DNA from: Gloeocapsopsis crepidinum LEGE 06123 | Lineage (GTDB): Bacteria > Cyanobacteriota > Cyanobacteriia > Cyanobacteriales > Chroococcidiopsidaceae | Reading direction: 5' to 3' | DNA: 64,000 nucleotides | Assembly (NCBI RefSeq): GCF_015207655.1 | Contig: NZ_JADEWN010000015.1 | Coordinates: 19,768-83,767, forward strand | Part shown: positions 30,414 through 39,995 of the stretch, piece by piece | How the letters are laid out: each line of letters begins with the position of its first letter | Numbering within the stretch: the first letter of the stretch is position 1 | Position numbers and translations under genes: made by a program | Notes under the pieces: generated by a model | What the model was told of the DNA's origin: nothing | Seen by the model: the letters and a program-made list of their open reading frames with translations, nothing else | The model's database searches: none

Positions 30414-30655
30414 AGGAGCCACCTTCTGCTCAGTTGCAGGTCGACTTATCAATGAGAATACCACATGTCAAATCAGTTTCTAGTAGATGTTTTGATATAT
30501 TCCATCAAGTTTGCATCGTTCTATTTATTTCAGTATTTTTCTTTCTTGATATAAAGTTAGGATGCTACTCAAATTAAATAATTAATGCGATCGCCGTGCA
30601 GTGAATTTTGATGATTGCATTCTGGTCTATACCTATGCTAGTATTGATTTCCGGC

Positions 30656-30729
<74 letters not shown>

Positions 30730-31061
30730 TTTAAGTTGAATCTGAAAAGTTGAACGCATTCTTCATTTCTTATTCTGTGATAGCCAAGCAGCCAAAATGA
30801 GGAGGTGCGATCGCTTCGTATTCTTATTGCGGCAATATGTTAACACTTCGACTCTTGAGCAGAAGATAAAAATTGTTTTTGATTGATGTAAAGCTGAATG
30901 CAGCCAATTAATCAAGCTGATATCTATAAACCTCCCCCTCTTCTGATAGATAAATAGCTAAAACCATAGACTGATGAAGCAACCAGCTTTATTGGAGAAA
31001 CTATAAATTCAAGTGACGAGTACAAAGCTCATTGCTGATGTAGTTAGAAAAGGAGGGAACA
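30730..31061. other. Intergenic region after tRNA-Val
   Basis: 332 nt, AT-rich, one HIP1 site near 30807, ending in AAGGAGGG just before the next start codon. No gene or terminator recognised. Confidence 0.35.
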
Positions 31062-31787
31062 ATGGCAACTCAGCTTAAGCGTGCAGTTGGTACATTTTCC
31101 AGCCGGACAAAAGCCGAATCTGCTCTTAATACTTTAAGAGATTCAGGCTTTAAGATGGATAAAGTTTCAATATTGGCTAAAGACTCAACCCGTGATGACC
31201 AAATTGCTGGTGTTGATCTGCAAGATCGCAACCAAGTCAATGAACGAGGTAACACTGAAGCCCAAGAAGGTGCAGGTATTGGTGCAACTACTGGCACAAT
31301 CCTAGGAGGTGCTGGAGGATTACTAGTAGGCTTAGAAGCTTTGCTAATCCCTGGAGTAGGACCGTTTCTTGCAGGTGGAACTATTGCAACTACATTAGCT
31401 GGTGCAGGTATTGGTGCAGCAGCAGGAAGTATTGTCGGAGCACTAACAGGTTTGGGAATCCCTGAAGAAGACGCCAAAACATATAGCGATCGCGTGTCTC
31501 ATGGTGATTACTTGGTGTTTATAGAAGGTACTGCTGCAGATATTGACCGTGCTAGTACACTTCTAAGCAATCAAGGTGTTCATCAGTGGAACGTGTATGA
31601 TATGCCTGCTAGCAATAGTTACGCAGATACCATACCTACTAACGCTAAAGTAGAGCCGAGGATACATCAAGACACAGTAGAACCAACAACACATCGCTAT
31701 ACCAGCGATAAGACAAAAAGCAATGTAGTAAACACAACCAACCAGCCAGAAGTTAAGGTTGTTGATCGGCGCAAGGAAACTCGCTAA
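31062..31787 (+). CDS. Glycine-rich general stress protein (17M-like)
   Basis: 241 residues with a strong AAAGGAGGG ribosome binding site. N-terminal domain VGTFSSRTKAESALNTLRDSGFKMDKVSILAKD matches the general stress protein 17M-like fold and the protein at 24533-25048. Residues ~70-145 are an extended alternating Gly/Ala glycine zipper (AGIGATTGTILGGAGG, then AGAGIGAAAGSIVGALTG) that could insert in a membrane. A second ferredoxin-like half follows (GDYLVFIEGTAADIDRASTLLSNQGV), and then a hydrophilic tail of ~60 residues. Function unknown; stress link is from family naming only. Confidence 0.7.
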   Translation: MATQLKRAVGTFSSRTKAESALNTLRDSGFKMDKVSILAKDSTRDDQIAGVDLQDRNQVNERGNTEAQEGAGIGATTGTILGGAGGLLVGLEALLIPGVGPFLAGGTIATTLAGAGIGAAAGSIVGALTGLGIPEEDAKTYSDRVSHGDYLVFIEGTAADIDRASTLLSNQGVHQWNVYDMPASNSYADTIPTNAKVEPRIHQDTVEPTTHRYTSDKTKSNVVNTTNQPEVKVVDRRKETR

Positions 31788-31928
31788 TTATAGATTTCCT
31801 GTATATCGTTAAGTTCTAAGAGTGGTGTAACAAAGAAAAGTATCTTTGTTCACCTTCTTGGAGCTTTTGTTTTAAATATGGGGCAAGCATCTTGGCTACC
31901 TCAAGTTTCCTATAATATTACTGCCTTA

Positions 31929-32528
31929 TCAAAATAAACTTGGCAATACCTGAGGAGCTTGCCAAAGCGTGTAGCCAATTGATAGAACTATCAAGGTAAT
32001 TAAAGCCGTCAGAATGTAACTGATGCACATTAGTAAACCGTCAGCTTCTAAAGTAGCCACAGCCAATAATAAAATTCCAATGGTAGGGATGGGGTTTGTG
32101 AACGGAATTGGAGAAATGAGAAGTATCGTCAGCCAAGAAATACACAGTCCGTTGAGTCGCCAGGTAATTTGACTTTTGGCAAATGCTGTCAGTCGAGGAC
32201 GTGCAATCCTTTCAATAACTCGCGTAACACGTCTTAAGTTGTGGAAAAGTTGTAAGACAAATCGGTGAGGAAATTGAAACTGGGCAATTTTTTTAGGCAA
32301 CCAAGGCGATCGCCGACCCATAACCATTTGCAGTGAAAGTAACAAACAGCCTACACCCAAAGGACCTGTGAATCCTGGAGGCATTGGAAAGAGAAAGGGT
32401 AAGACAAGCAATGCAATAACTAAGCTAAAGCCTCTTTCCGAAGTTTCTGCCAAAATATCGCCAATAGTAAGTGGCTGAGAGGCTAACTTTTCTAGCAATA
32501 ACTTAATATCTTGAGAAAATCTCAGCAT
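31929..32528 (-). CDS. Exopolysaccharide synthesis protein ExoD-like
   Basis: 199 residues, membrane protein of the ExoD family. N-terminal helix with ITIGDILAETSERG-like text (TIGDILAETSERGFSLVIALLVLPFLFPMPPGFTG), then four or so hydrophobic segments, including LNGLCISWLTILLISPIPFTNPIPTIGILLLAVATLEADGLLM. ExoD was first linked to exopolysaccharide and alkaline tolerance in rhizobia; its biochemical role is unknown. Located 30 nt downstream of the lipid kinase gene on the same strand, probably one transcript. Confidence 0.85.
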   Translation of the reverse strand: MLRFSQDIKLLLEKLASQPLTIGDILAETSERGFSLVIALLVLPFLFPMPPGFTGPLGVGCLLLSLQMVMGRRSPWLPKKIAQFQFPHRFVLQLFHNLRRVTRVIERIARPRLTAFAKSQITWRLNGLCISWLTILLISPIPFTNPIPTIGILLLAVATLEADGLLMCISYILTALITLIVLSIGYTLWQAPQVLPSLF

Positions 32529-32558
32529 TGGGTGTGTTGTATTTCTGCATTGACATAG

Positions 32559-33422
32559 CTACGGCATCAAAACAGCTAAAGCACGAGGAATAACACGAAA
32601 ATGAGCGGGTGTATATGTTGTAATTTCTCCGTCAGTATTAATGGGGTGGGGTTTGCGAGTATAAACTTCAATCTCCTGAGCGTGAAAAGCACGAACACCC
32701 GATAAGGTGGTATGTCTTCCGTGCCGTAAAGCAGGTAGCAAAGCTAACATTTGCCACCAGTGCTGTATTTCTAAACTGTACACATCTAACCTTTGATCGT
32801 TAATTTTAGCATCGTGTACAATCGCCATTCCACCTCCATAGTAGCGACCATTTCCAATCGCAATCTGAATAGTCTTTAGCTGTATTGTTTTTCCATTGAG
32901 ACGAATTTCTGCATGAAACGGTCGCGCTCGCCACATGGCTTCTATTGCAGTTATGGCATAAGCAAAAACTCCCCAACGCCGTTTAGTTTCCTTGGTGAGT
33001 CTTTGTGTAATTTGGACACTCAGCCCAAGACTGGCAACATTAAAAAAGTGCTTACCATTAACACAGCCTAAGTCAATGTGCTGAACATGACCACGAGCAA
33101 TGATTTGACAAGCTGCAGATAGAGAGTTAGGAATTCCTAGAGTGCGTGCTAGGTCATTAGCTGTTCCTAAAGGTAGAATGCCCAAAGGTAACTGAGTATT
33201 TACTAAACCGTCAACCGCAGCATTTAAAGTACCATCACCACCACCAATGATGACTAAATCTACCTGATTTTGGTAACTTTCAATAATCTCAGATAAAAAC
33301 CGCACATCTTCAATATTTTCTGTAATTAACTCCAAATTCAACTTTTGCAGTTGAGCGATCGCTTGTGAATTTTGTCCTTGACGAGCGTGACGATTAATTA
33401 GTAATAATGCTCGACGAGTCAT
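32559..33422 (-). CDS. YegS/DgkB-type lipid kinase
   Basis: 287 residues with the diacylglycerol kinase catalytic domain: LLINRHARQG at the start, the phosphate loop GGGDGTLNAAVDGL, LGILPLGTANDLARTLGIP, and the C-terminal beta-sandwich with IAIGNGRYYGGGM and the final INTDGEITTYTP. It phosphorylates diacylglycerol or a related lipid to yield a phosphatidate. ATG 33422 is preferred over the TTG eight codons upstream. It shares a transcript with exoD, and the upstream gene encodes a PlsY-like acyltransferase fusion, so the three neighbours have a lipid/envelope theme. Confidence 0.9.
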   Translation of the reverse strand: MTRRALLLINRHARQGQNSQAIAQLQKLNLELITENIEDVRFLSEIIESYQNQVDLVIIGGGDGTLNAAVDGLVNTQLPLGILPLGTANDLARTLGIPNSLSAACQIIARGHVQHIDLGCVNGKHFFNVASLGLSVQITQRLTKETKRRWGVFAYAITAIEAMWRARPFHAEIRLNGKTIQLKTIQIAIGNGRYYGGGMAIVHDAKINDQRLDVYSLEIQHWWQMLALLPALRHGRHTTLSGVRAFHAQEIEVYTRKPHPINTDGEITTYTPAHFRVIPRALAVLMP

Positions 33423-33526
33423 ATCGTTTTGTTTTGAGATTTTCAATTGATATGAGTTTGCTTACCAGGACTATTTAGCCCCTTCTTCAACAAACCCAAA
33501 CGTACTTGATATAAAGATGAATAGCT

Positions 33527-36457
33527 TTAATCTGCCAAAATTTGTACTGTTCCCAACTGACCATCAATTTGCACTCGTTGACCGTCCTTTAAGATAACAG
33601 TGGCATTATGAATATCCATAACTGCTGGTAATCCATACTCCCGCGCTACAATTGCACCATGAGAGAGCCGTCCTCCCACTTCTGCAATCAGCCCGCCCGA
33701 TCTTGCTAATAATGGTGCCCAACCAGAATCTGTGTACGGTACAACAAGAATCGTATCCTGGTCAATCTCAAAAGTTGCTTGCAAATTTCGTAGCACCTTC
33801 ACACGCCCTATTACCTTACCAGGACTAGCACCGATGCCTTTGAGTAGAGTAGCAGAGGGAGCAGAAGAAGAAGGAGAGGCTGGGGGAGCATTGCCATAAA
33901 CTAAAAAAGGGACATCTAAGCCACGATCTTTCTCAAGTTGCGATCGCCGCTGTTCCACAAGTTCCTTTAACCGAGAACTCAGCTTGGAGTCACCATCCAC
34001 AACCTGTCGTACTTCCGCGAATTCCAAAAAGAAAATGTCCCCCGTAGATGTCAGCAATCCCGACTGTATCCAAACACGCTCTAACGTCACAAAACGCCAA
34101 CGCAAATGTGCCAACAACTGACTATAAACCTCAGTCACCTTCCCCTTCAAATCAACCCGCCCTTGTACTATCTTGCCTCGGCGTCCTCTGTCTTTAAAAG
34201 CTTTGATCGGAAGAAACCTCCAATCAAACTTTTCGCTGCGTCTGTGTGGTTCGTTTCCTCCTATACCTCCACTCCTGACAAACTGCACAAACAACTCTCG
34301 TACATACTGCGGTTCCTCTTTCCAAGTAGGCACAGCAATATCAGTTCCTACCTCACTCAAATAGCCATAACGCTCTAACAACTGATCAAATCGTTGTAAA
34401 ATTGCCCTACCTAGGTCTGTTGTAGCCAATTGAGTAAACACCTCTTCGGAAGACACATTTTGAGAATTAGGTAAAACACGACGCGCATCAGTTGCAAGTT
34501 GCACAAGCGATCGCATTGAAGCCACTTCAGGAGCCAGACTATTATCAATTTCTGTATCTTTCGTCTTGAAAATTGCCTGTCGTAAAGCCGCGCTTAAAGG
34601 TGCCAAAATGCTGTAATACGTTGCCCTTTTCAGCAACACCAGAATCGAGTCTATCTGTGATAGCAGTTGTACTGGATCGCGATCGCTGGAGTTCAACTCA
34701 ATCAATGCTGGCTGGAAGTAGTGTCGATCGTCTTTTTGAAAATCCTTTGCTAGATTCAACTCGCGTCCTAATAAGCGCATTAATCCAGGGACATTGCGCA
34801 CAGTAGAATTTAACGGGGGCTTACTAAATTTTGCACCCCGTGTCAAAAACTCCAAACTCTCTGGTGGTAAACCCATGCGTAAAAATATCTGCCCTAACAG
34901 TGAAGCATTGAAGTAAGCATAAGAATAATGCAGCGTTGCAGTTTGATTAAAATCTAAACCACGGGCGCGACTTCCCAAGACAATTGTAAAAATTTCTCCC
35001 CAAACGCCACAAGTTAAAGGACGATTGATTGACCAAGTAAGCGGACGAATCAATCCTGGAATGACTTCTGCCGCAATTTTACGCGTCCAAATTGGTAGCA
35101 GCGTTGTAATTGGGCGCGATTGTAACAGCCACAATGTTTGACCATCATAGCTCCATTCGATATCCTGGGGAATTCCGTGATAGCGTACTTCTAGATGTCG
35201 GGCTAAGAAAGCAACTTGTTGAATCAAACGAGGTGGGATGTCTCCCTCACCCTCAACGCTGAATGCTATGTTTTCTGGCAATACCCAGTTTTGGCTGTGT
35301 TCTAAGTCAGTTTGCGGCACAATAACGCGATACTGCTCTGGTGTAAGTTGTCCTGAAACGACTTTGCTGGCGTCCCCTGGTAAAGCTTCAATCACAACAG
35401 CATCACCTTGCTGTGTCATCGGATCGCGACTAAATGCTACTCCAGAAAAAACGCCTTGTATTTGTTTTTGAATGAGGGCAGCCATTGCTGATTCTGGCAA
35501 ACCGCGTTGTTTGCGATATTCTATCGCTGCTGGATTGTCGTAAGAAGCTAAAACCGTAGCGATCGCCTGCTGCAATTGCTCTTTACTTGTCACACCTAAA
35601 ACAGTTTTATACTGTCCCGCTGCTGATGCTTGTTGAGAATCTTCACCTACGGCTGAGGAACGTACAACTAAGGGAGATTCTAAGGGTAAATAGTTAACGA
35701 GAGGTTCTGAGTCATCACCAGGAGGAAGTACCCAACCTGTTGGTACAGGGTAGCCCCAGCGGATTAATTGTGAAAGTGTTGCTGCTTTCTGTCCGACTTG
35801 AGCTGCTGTCAACTCATCACTTAAGGAAACTATGGCTTTATCACCACGAAAAAAGCGAAACACTTTTTGCGACTCCGTGTGTCCTGCATTTGTTGCTAAG
35901 TCGAGATCGTCAGGCATTTTTTGATAAATCCATCCCAGTAAAACTGCTAGAGCGATCGCTGCGACAATTCGATCGGAATCATGAGGACGTAGCAGTGCAG
36001 TTAGTAAGGGAAACAAAATTAAGACCCCAATTTTTCCCAATTGCCTTTCTCGTAAGACGGTGAAACTAATTCCACCAATCAGAAATACTAACCCTGCAAC
36101 AACGGGATCGTGAACGATGAAGCCCCAAACAACATTTGTTGTCCCTGCACCTCCACCTATCCAATAACGTCCCATTACTAAGGCAATTAAAGCAATTAAC
36201 TCCCAAACTGAAGCTTGCGGAAAGAATGCCCGTGCTAAAAGAACAGCCGCTATGCCTTTTAAGGCTTCAGAGAGAACGGCAAGAACACCTGCAAGTTTAC
36301 CGCCATGATAAAACGCTGCGGACACACTGATATTACCTGTACCTGAGTTCGCTAAATTATGTCCAGTCAGCGCTGATACAATCCAAGCAATGAGTGGTAA
36401 TCCGCCAATAAGGGGACAGATCAAAAAGATAGCGATCGCACCCCAGACTTGCAGCAT
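33527..36457 (-). CDS. PlsY-like membrane domain fused to PEP-synthase/rifampicin-phosphotransferase-like protein
   Basis: 976 residues, two protein families in one chain. Residues ~1-190 are a multi-pass domain like glycerol-3-phosphate acyltransferase PlsY: SGTGNISVS resembles the SGNIGATN motif, but the phosphate loop expected as GGKG(V)AT reads GGGAGTTN, so activity is doubtful. Residues ~205-470 are the PEP/pyruvate-binding ATP-grasp domain (VGQKAATLSQLIRWGYPVPTGWVL, SPLVVRSSAVGEDSQ, DIEWSYDGQTLWLLQSRPI). Residues ~870-976 are the swivelling phosphohistidine domain with GGRLSHGAIVAREYGLPAV. The order ATP-grasp, ~400-residue middle, C-terminal His and no TIM barrel is that of rifampicin phosphotransferase. 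Substrate unknown; the protein is likely membrane-bound. Confidence 0.85.
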   Translation of the reverse strand: MLQVWGAIAIFLICPLIGGLPLIAWIVSALTGHNLANSGTGNISVSAAFYHGGKLAGVLAVLSEALKGIAAVLLARAFFPQASVWELIALIALVMGRYWIGGGAGTTNVVWGFIVHDPVVAGLVFLIGGISFTVLRERQLGKIGVLILFPLLTALLRPHDSDRIVAAIALAVLLGWIYQKMPDDLDLATNAGHTESQKVFRFFRGDKAIVSLSDELTAAQVGQKAATLSQLIRWGYPVPTGWVLPPGDDSEPLVNYLPLESPLVVRSSAVGEDSQQASAAGQYKTVLGVTSKEQLQQAIATVLASYDNPAAIEYRKQRGLPESAMAALIQKQIQGVFSGVAFSRDPMTQQGDAVVIEALPGDASKVVSGQLTPEQYRVIVPQTDLEHSQNWVLPENIAFSVEGEGDIPPRLIQQVAFLARHLEVRYHGIPQDIEWSYDGQTLWLLQSRPITTLLPIWTRKIAAEVIPGLIRPLTWSINRPLTCGVWGEIFTIVLGSRARGLDFNQTATLHYSYAYFNASLLGQIFLRMGLPPESLEFLTRGAKFSKPPLNSTVRNVPGLMRLLGRELNLAKDFQKDDRHYFQPALIELNSSDRDPVQLLSQIDSILVLLKRATYYSILAPLSAALRQAIFKTKDTEIDNSLAPEVASMRSLVQLATDARRVLPNSQNVSSEEVFTQLATTDLGRAILQRFDQLLERYGYLSEVGTDIAVPTWKEEPQYVRELFVQFVRSGGIGGNEPHRRSEKFDWRFLPIKAFKDRGRRGKIVQGRVDLKGKVTEVYSQLLAHLRWRFVTLERVWIQSGLLTSTGDIFFLEFAEVRQVVDGDSKLSSRLKELVEQRRSQLEKDRGLDVPFLVYGNAPPASPSSSAPSATLLKGIGASPGKVIGRVKVLRNLQATFEIDQDTILVVPYTDSGWAPLLARSGGLIAEVGGRLSHGAIVAREYGLPAVMDIHNATVILKDGQRVQIDGQLGTVQILAD

Positions 36458-36664
36458 TTGAGAATTAGGAATTACGGTTTATGGGTTGTTCTTCCAGTTG
36501 ATCGGAGCAACGACGAAGATCATTTTTACTTCTTTTTTACTTTAAAGTAATACCTAGAGGTATTGCAAAGCTCAAGCCTAATAGCTAATAATTTAGCGCA
36601 TGCAGAAGCCTGCTCTCCTTTACGAAAAGCAAACTATGTAAAATTCCTCATTTCCACAACCTAG

Positions 36665-36802
36665 TTATTGAGCATAAGCAACCTGCAATGCCCATAAAAT
36701 GAGGACTGTAATTGAACCTAATATCAGCATTGTTGAAATTGCAACTGCTTTTGGGGAATCGGCTCCTTTAAACTTCATAATTCCACGATCTAAGTCAGAC
36801 AT
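36665..36802 (-). CDS. 45-residue single-span membrane protein, unknown
   Basis: Not recognised. ATG at 36802 is preceded by AAGGAG at 7 nt, a strong ribosome binding site; stop TAA at 36665. The protein has a charged N-terminus (MSDLDRGIMKFKGADSP) and one hydrophobic helix (AISTMLILGSITVLILWAL) ending VAYAQ. The size and design resemble the small subunits of cyanobacterial thylakoid complexes, but no specific subunit was matched. Independent of the PlsY fusion gene 207 nt away. Confidence 0.65.
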   Translation of the reverse strand: MSDLDRGIMKFKGADSPKAVAISTMLILGSITVLILWALQVAYAQ

Positions 36803-37024
36803 GTAAATTCTCCTTCAACGACAGAGTGTTGATTTTGCCCGTTTCGATTTTAGTATCTTTGTTCGTTAATTTGTAAAACTTATAATTAAAATACTCTTTT
36901 TTATGCTAAAAGCTGACTACAATTTTTATCTATCCGCAGAAAAACAGATTAATGAAACTGATAGGTAATTAATAAGATGCATACTTCACTTATCATACAT
37001 AATCTGGTTAAACAAGTAACTAAA
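36803..37024. other. AT-rich intergenic region
   Basis: Upstream region of the 45-residue protein, with the terminator of the oxidoreductase gene beyond it. Nothing else recognised. Confidence 0.3.
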
Positions 37025-37060
37025 ACAAAAAACAGCCCTCATCTTTTCAGATTGGGCTGT
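37022..37060 (-). terminator. Rho-independent terminator of the oxidoreductase gene
   Basis: On the minus strand: ACAGCCC (37060-37054), a 15-nt loop, GGGCTGT (37038-37032), then a T-rich tail (TTTTTTGTTTT). It lies about 40 nt past the oxidoreductase stop. Confidence 0.85.
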
Positions 37061-37096
37061 CACTTGCAGTTAATTTTGTGATGTTCTGAAGAAAGC

Positions 37097-38161
37097 TTAG
37101 ATAACGACAGCAGAACCATTACGTTGATAAAGCTCTACTTCTTCTTTCCAAGCTTTCCCATCTAAAGCCATCTGCTCAATAGAACTAGCTAAACGCAAAG
37201 CCTTAAGTGCTTGCTCGCCTCCTACAGAAGGTTGATTACCACCGCGTACGCATGACACAAAGTGTTCTAATTCTGCATGTAGAGGTTCAATGTTACTTGT
37301 GTAAACTTTTTCAATCAAACCATCTTGACGATAAAGTACTTGACCATAATCCGTCATGTAGTTAGCGGTTGTCTGACGGTGAATCAAAATTTCGTTATTT
37401 AGAAAATCTGCTTCTGTCAGGGAATTTTTACAATGAGCCGCAATCCGCCGAATTTTGCGATGAGTCACTTTGCTAGCAGTGAGTGTCGCAACAATTCCAT
37501 TAGCAAAGCCGAGAATCGCGGTGACGTAATCTAAGTAACCAGAACCAGCAGCGCGACTACCACTAGCGGTTAGTTTAACAATGGGTGCGCCTGCTAACTC
37601 AAGTAACAAGTCAATGTCATGAATCATCAAATCCAGCACAACCGAAACATCGTTTGCTCGCTGGGAATAAGGACTCATGCGATGTGCTTCTAAAGCCAGT
37701 AATTCTTCTGTTTTCAGAACTTTGCTGAGTTCTTGAAATGCTGGGTTAAAGCGCTCAATATGACCTACTTGTAAGATACACTGCGATTGGGCTGCGGCAT
37801 TTACTAAAGATTCAGCTTCAGCAATACTGGCAGCAATGGGCTTCTCGATCAAAACATGAATTCCCGCCTGGAGACAGGTCATCCCGACAGCGTGATGCAA
37901 GCGGGTGGGAACAGCAATGCAAACTGCCTCGACATGAGGCAGCAAATCGCGGTAATCTTCAAAAAAACGGATGCGGTACTTGCTAGCAATATCTAGTCCC
38001 CGCTCGACGTTGATATCGGCAACACCAATTAGTTCTACATCTTTGAGTAAACTCAGAATACGGGTATGATGTTGTCCCATGTTGCCTACTCCAATCACGC
38101 CAACACGGATTGGTTGAGGCTGGTTGCGCTGTAAATGAGGGATGGGTTGTCCCACTGTCAT
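37097..38161 (-). CDS. Gfo/Idh/MocA-family oxidoreductase
   Basis: 354 residues from ATG 38161. N-terminal Rossmann domain with VGVIGVGNMGQHHTRIL and the sugar-dehydrogenase motif HVLIEKPIAA; C-terminal domain begins with LQVGHIERFNPAF and includes HDIDLLLEL with the likely catalytic His. NAD(P)-dependent oxidation or reduction of a sugar, possibly a UDP-aminosugar, is expected; substrate not visible. The frame extends 17 codons upstream to 38212 with a glycine-rich non-conserved tail; the internal start is preferred. A strong terminator follows. Confidence 0.85.
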   Translation of the reverse strand: MTVGQPIPHLQRNQPQPIRVGVIGVGNMGQHHTRILSLLKDVELIGVADINVERGLDIASKYRIRFFEDYRDLLPHVEAVCIAVPTRLHHAVGMTCLQAGIHVLIEKPIAASIAEAESLVNAAAQSQCILQVGHIERFNPAFQELSKVLKTEELLALEAHRMSPYSQRANDVSVVLDLMIHDIDLLLELAGAPIVKLTASGSRAAGSGYLDYVTAILGFANGIVATLTASKVTHRKIRRIAAHCKNSLTEADFLNNEILIHRQTTANYMTDYGQVLYRQDGLIEKVYTSNIEPLHAELEHFVSCVRGGNQPSVGGEQALKALRLASSIEQMALDGKAWKEEVELYQRNGSAVVI

Positions 38162-38212
38162 GCTTTGCACTCCTCTGTCTTCTCCTCCACCACCAAAACT
38201 ATCAAGACGCAT

Positions 38213-38498
38213 CTATAACAGCGCCAATACGCAATTTTGACTGGATTACAGTCTCAAATCATCCAGATGGTAGCATAATGACTCTATTTATGAAGAATTT
38301 CAAATTTACTTATATGTTCCGCAGATTGTTACGTTTATCACCAAGCTAGGTTTCAATCATTGTGATTTTGCTGAGGTGTATAGCGTAGGCGCAATGTGTC
38401 ACTTTCTGACCTGTCCATTATGAATGGACTAGGGGGTGAGGGCTAGAAGTTAAGGGAAATTAGAAAGCAAATAGATTGTCAAGTTAAGAGGTTTACTG
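38213..38498. other. Intergenic region between divergent oxidoreductase and queC
   Basis: 286 nt with both promoters. Contains TAGGGGGTGAGGGCTAG near 38430, a partial match to the GAGTGAG-type repeat. Nothing else recognised. Confidence 0.35.
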
Positions 38499-39209
38499 AT
38501 GAAAGCGGTCATTTTATTGTCTGGAGGTTTAGACTCTTCTACGGTACTGTACCAAGCAGTGGCAGATGGTTACAAGTGCCATGCACTCTCATTTGATTAT
38601 CAACAGCGACATCAACGCGAATTAAAAGCCGCGATCGCGATCGCCCAATCGACTCAAGTACTGGCTCATAAGTTGGTAACTTTTGACTTACGTTCTTGGG
38701 GGGGTTCGGCATTAACCGATACCAGTATTGCTTTACCAAGCGATCGTTCTGTGTCAGAGATGTCTCAAGATATTCCTGTCACATACGTTCCTGCCCGCAA
38801 CACAATTTTTTTAAGTTTTGCCTTAGCCTACGCAGAAACAATCACCGCAGAGCGTGTTTATATAGGTGTTAATGCCCTTGACTACTCAGGATATCCTGAT
38901 TGTCGTCCTGACTATATTCAAGCAATGCAAGAAGTTTTTCGTCTCGGTACCAAGCAAGGACGTGAGGGACAACCAATCGCAATTGAGACGCCTTTAATTA
39001 ACTTGAAAAAAACAGAAATTATTCAATTAGGCAATCAGCTAGGTGTACCTTGGGAAAAAACTTGGTCTTGCTATGCTGGAGGTGGCATTGCCTGTGGTGT
39101 TTGTGATGCTTGCCGCTTACGCTTAGCAGCTTTTGTAGAATTGGGATTGGAAGATCCGATTCCCTACCGCGCGCAAACTTATCAAAAAGGGGTGAGGAGT
39201 GAGGGGTGA
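38499..39209 (+). CDS. queC: 7-cyano-7-deazaguanine synthase
   Basis: Queuosine pathway enzyme: converts 7-carboxy-7-deazaguanine, ammonia and ATP to preQ0. 236 residues with the PP-loop LLSGGLDSSTVLYQA at the N-terminus, YVPARNTIFLSFALAYAE, GVNALDYSGYPDCRPDYI, and the zinc site CYAGGGIACGVCDACRLRL (four Cys). The last few residues (KGVRSEG) are encoded by a GAGTGAG-type tandem repeat that also supplies the TGA stop, so the natural C-terminus may have been changed by repeat insertion; catalytic parts are intact. No other que gene is adjacent. Confidence 0.95.
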   Translation: MKAVILLSGGLDSSTVLYQAVADGYKCHALSFDYQQRHQRELKAAIAIAQSTQVLAHKLVTFDLRSWGGSALTDTSIALPSDRSVSEMSQDIPVTYVPARNTIFLSFALAYAETITAERVYIGVNALDYSGYPDCRPDYIQAMQEVFRLGTKQGREGQPIAIETPLINLKKTEIIQLGNQLGVPWEKTWSCYAGGGIACGVCDACRLRLAAFVELGLEDPIPYRAQTYQKGVRSEG

Positions 39210-39210
39210 G
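39189..39210. repeat. GAGTGAG-type short tandem repeat overlapping the end of queC
   Basis: GGGGTGAGGAGTGAGGGGTG and flanking bases, three heptamer-like units. It encodes the final residues and stop codon of queC. Same family as 21051-21083. Confidence 0.7.
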
Positions 39211-39344
39211 AAAAAACAATATTCTGTTGAGACTAAGTTTATTTAGATATATTTGGCTGTTGGCGGTAATCTATGTAGTAGCAAGCGATTAGATGGGCGA
39301 TCGCGTTATATTAAGGAATATAAAGAGTTTTTTCATAAATCACT

Positions 39345-39995
39345 ATGCTGTTTGGACTTGGTAAAAAATCAACGCTACCTAAACCAGAAGAAGCCTTGCC
39401 AGGACGTGCGGCAAAGATGTCAGTTCCCGAACGTCACTTTGTTAACGGCAATCCTCTACAGCCGCCATACCCCGATGGTATGGAAATCGCCATGTTTGGT
39501 TTGGGTTGCTTTTGGGGAGCAGAACGTAAATTCTGGCAGCTAGATGGAGTCTTTGTTACGGCGGTAGGTTACGCGGCAGGTATTACACCGAATCCTACTT
39601 ATCAAGAAGTTTGCACAGGAAGGACAGGACATAACGAAGTTGTGCTTGTTGTGTTTGACCCTAAAGTTATCAGCTACGAGCAACTCTTGAAAACCTTTTG
39701 GGAAAGTCACGATCCTACTCAAGGAATGCGTCAAGGAAATGATGTAGGCACACAATACCGCTCTGGAATTTATGTATACTCTGAAACTCAGAAAAAACTA
39801 GCTGAAGCTTCCAAAGAAGCTTATCAACAAGCTCTGAGTGCAGCAGGGTACAAAACAATTACAACAGAAATTCTAGATGCTCCTGAATTTTATTATGCTG
39901 AAGGCTATCACCAACAGTATTTAGCAAAAAACCCTAACGGCTACTGTGGCTTAGGTGGAACTAATGTTGCCTGCCCTGTCGGGATTCAAGTTTAA
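39345..39995 (+). CDS. msrA: Peptide methionine sulfoxide reductase A
   Basis: Reduces methionine-S-sulfoxide in oxidised proteins, using thioredoxin. 216 residues with the catalytic motif [64 protein letters not shown] and [14 protein letters not shown] near the end; the C-terminal Cys pair ([13 protein letters not shown]) fits the recycling cysteines. The ~45-residue N-terminal segment ([17 protein letters not shown]) is usual for cyanobacterial and plant forms. A thioredoxin is encoded at 21.2 kb, but unlinked. Confidence 0.95.
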   Translation: MLFGLGKKSTLPKPEEALPGRAAKMSVPERHFVNGNPLQPPYPDGMEIAMFGLGCFWGAERKFWQLDGVFVTAVGYAAGITPNPTYQEVCTGRTGHNEVVLVVFDPKVISYEQLLKTFWESHDPTQGMRQGNDVGTQYRSGIYVYSETQKKLAEASKEAYQQALSAAGYKTITTEILDAPEFYYAEGYHQQYLAKNPNGYCGLGGTNVACPVGIQV

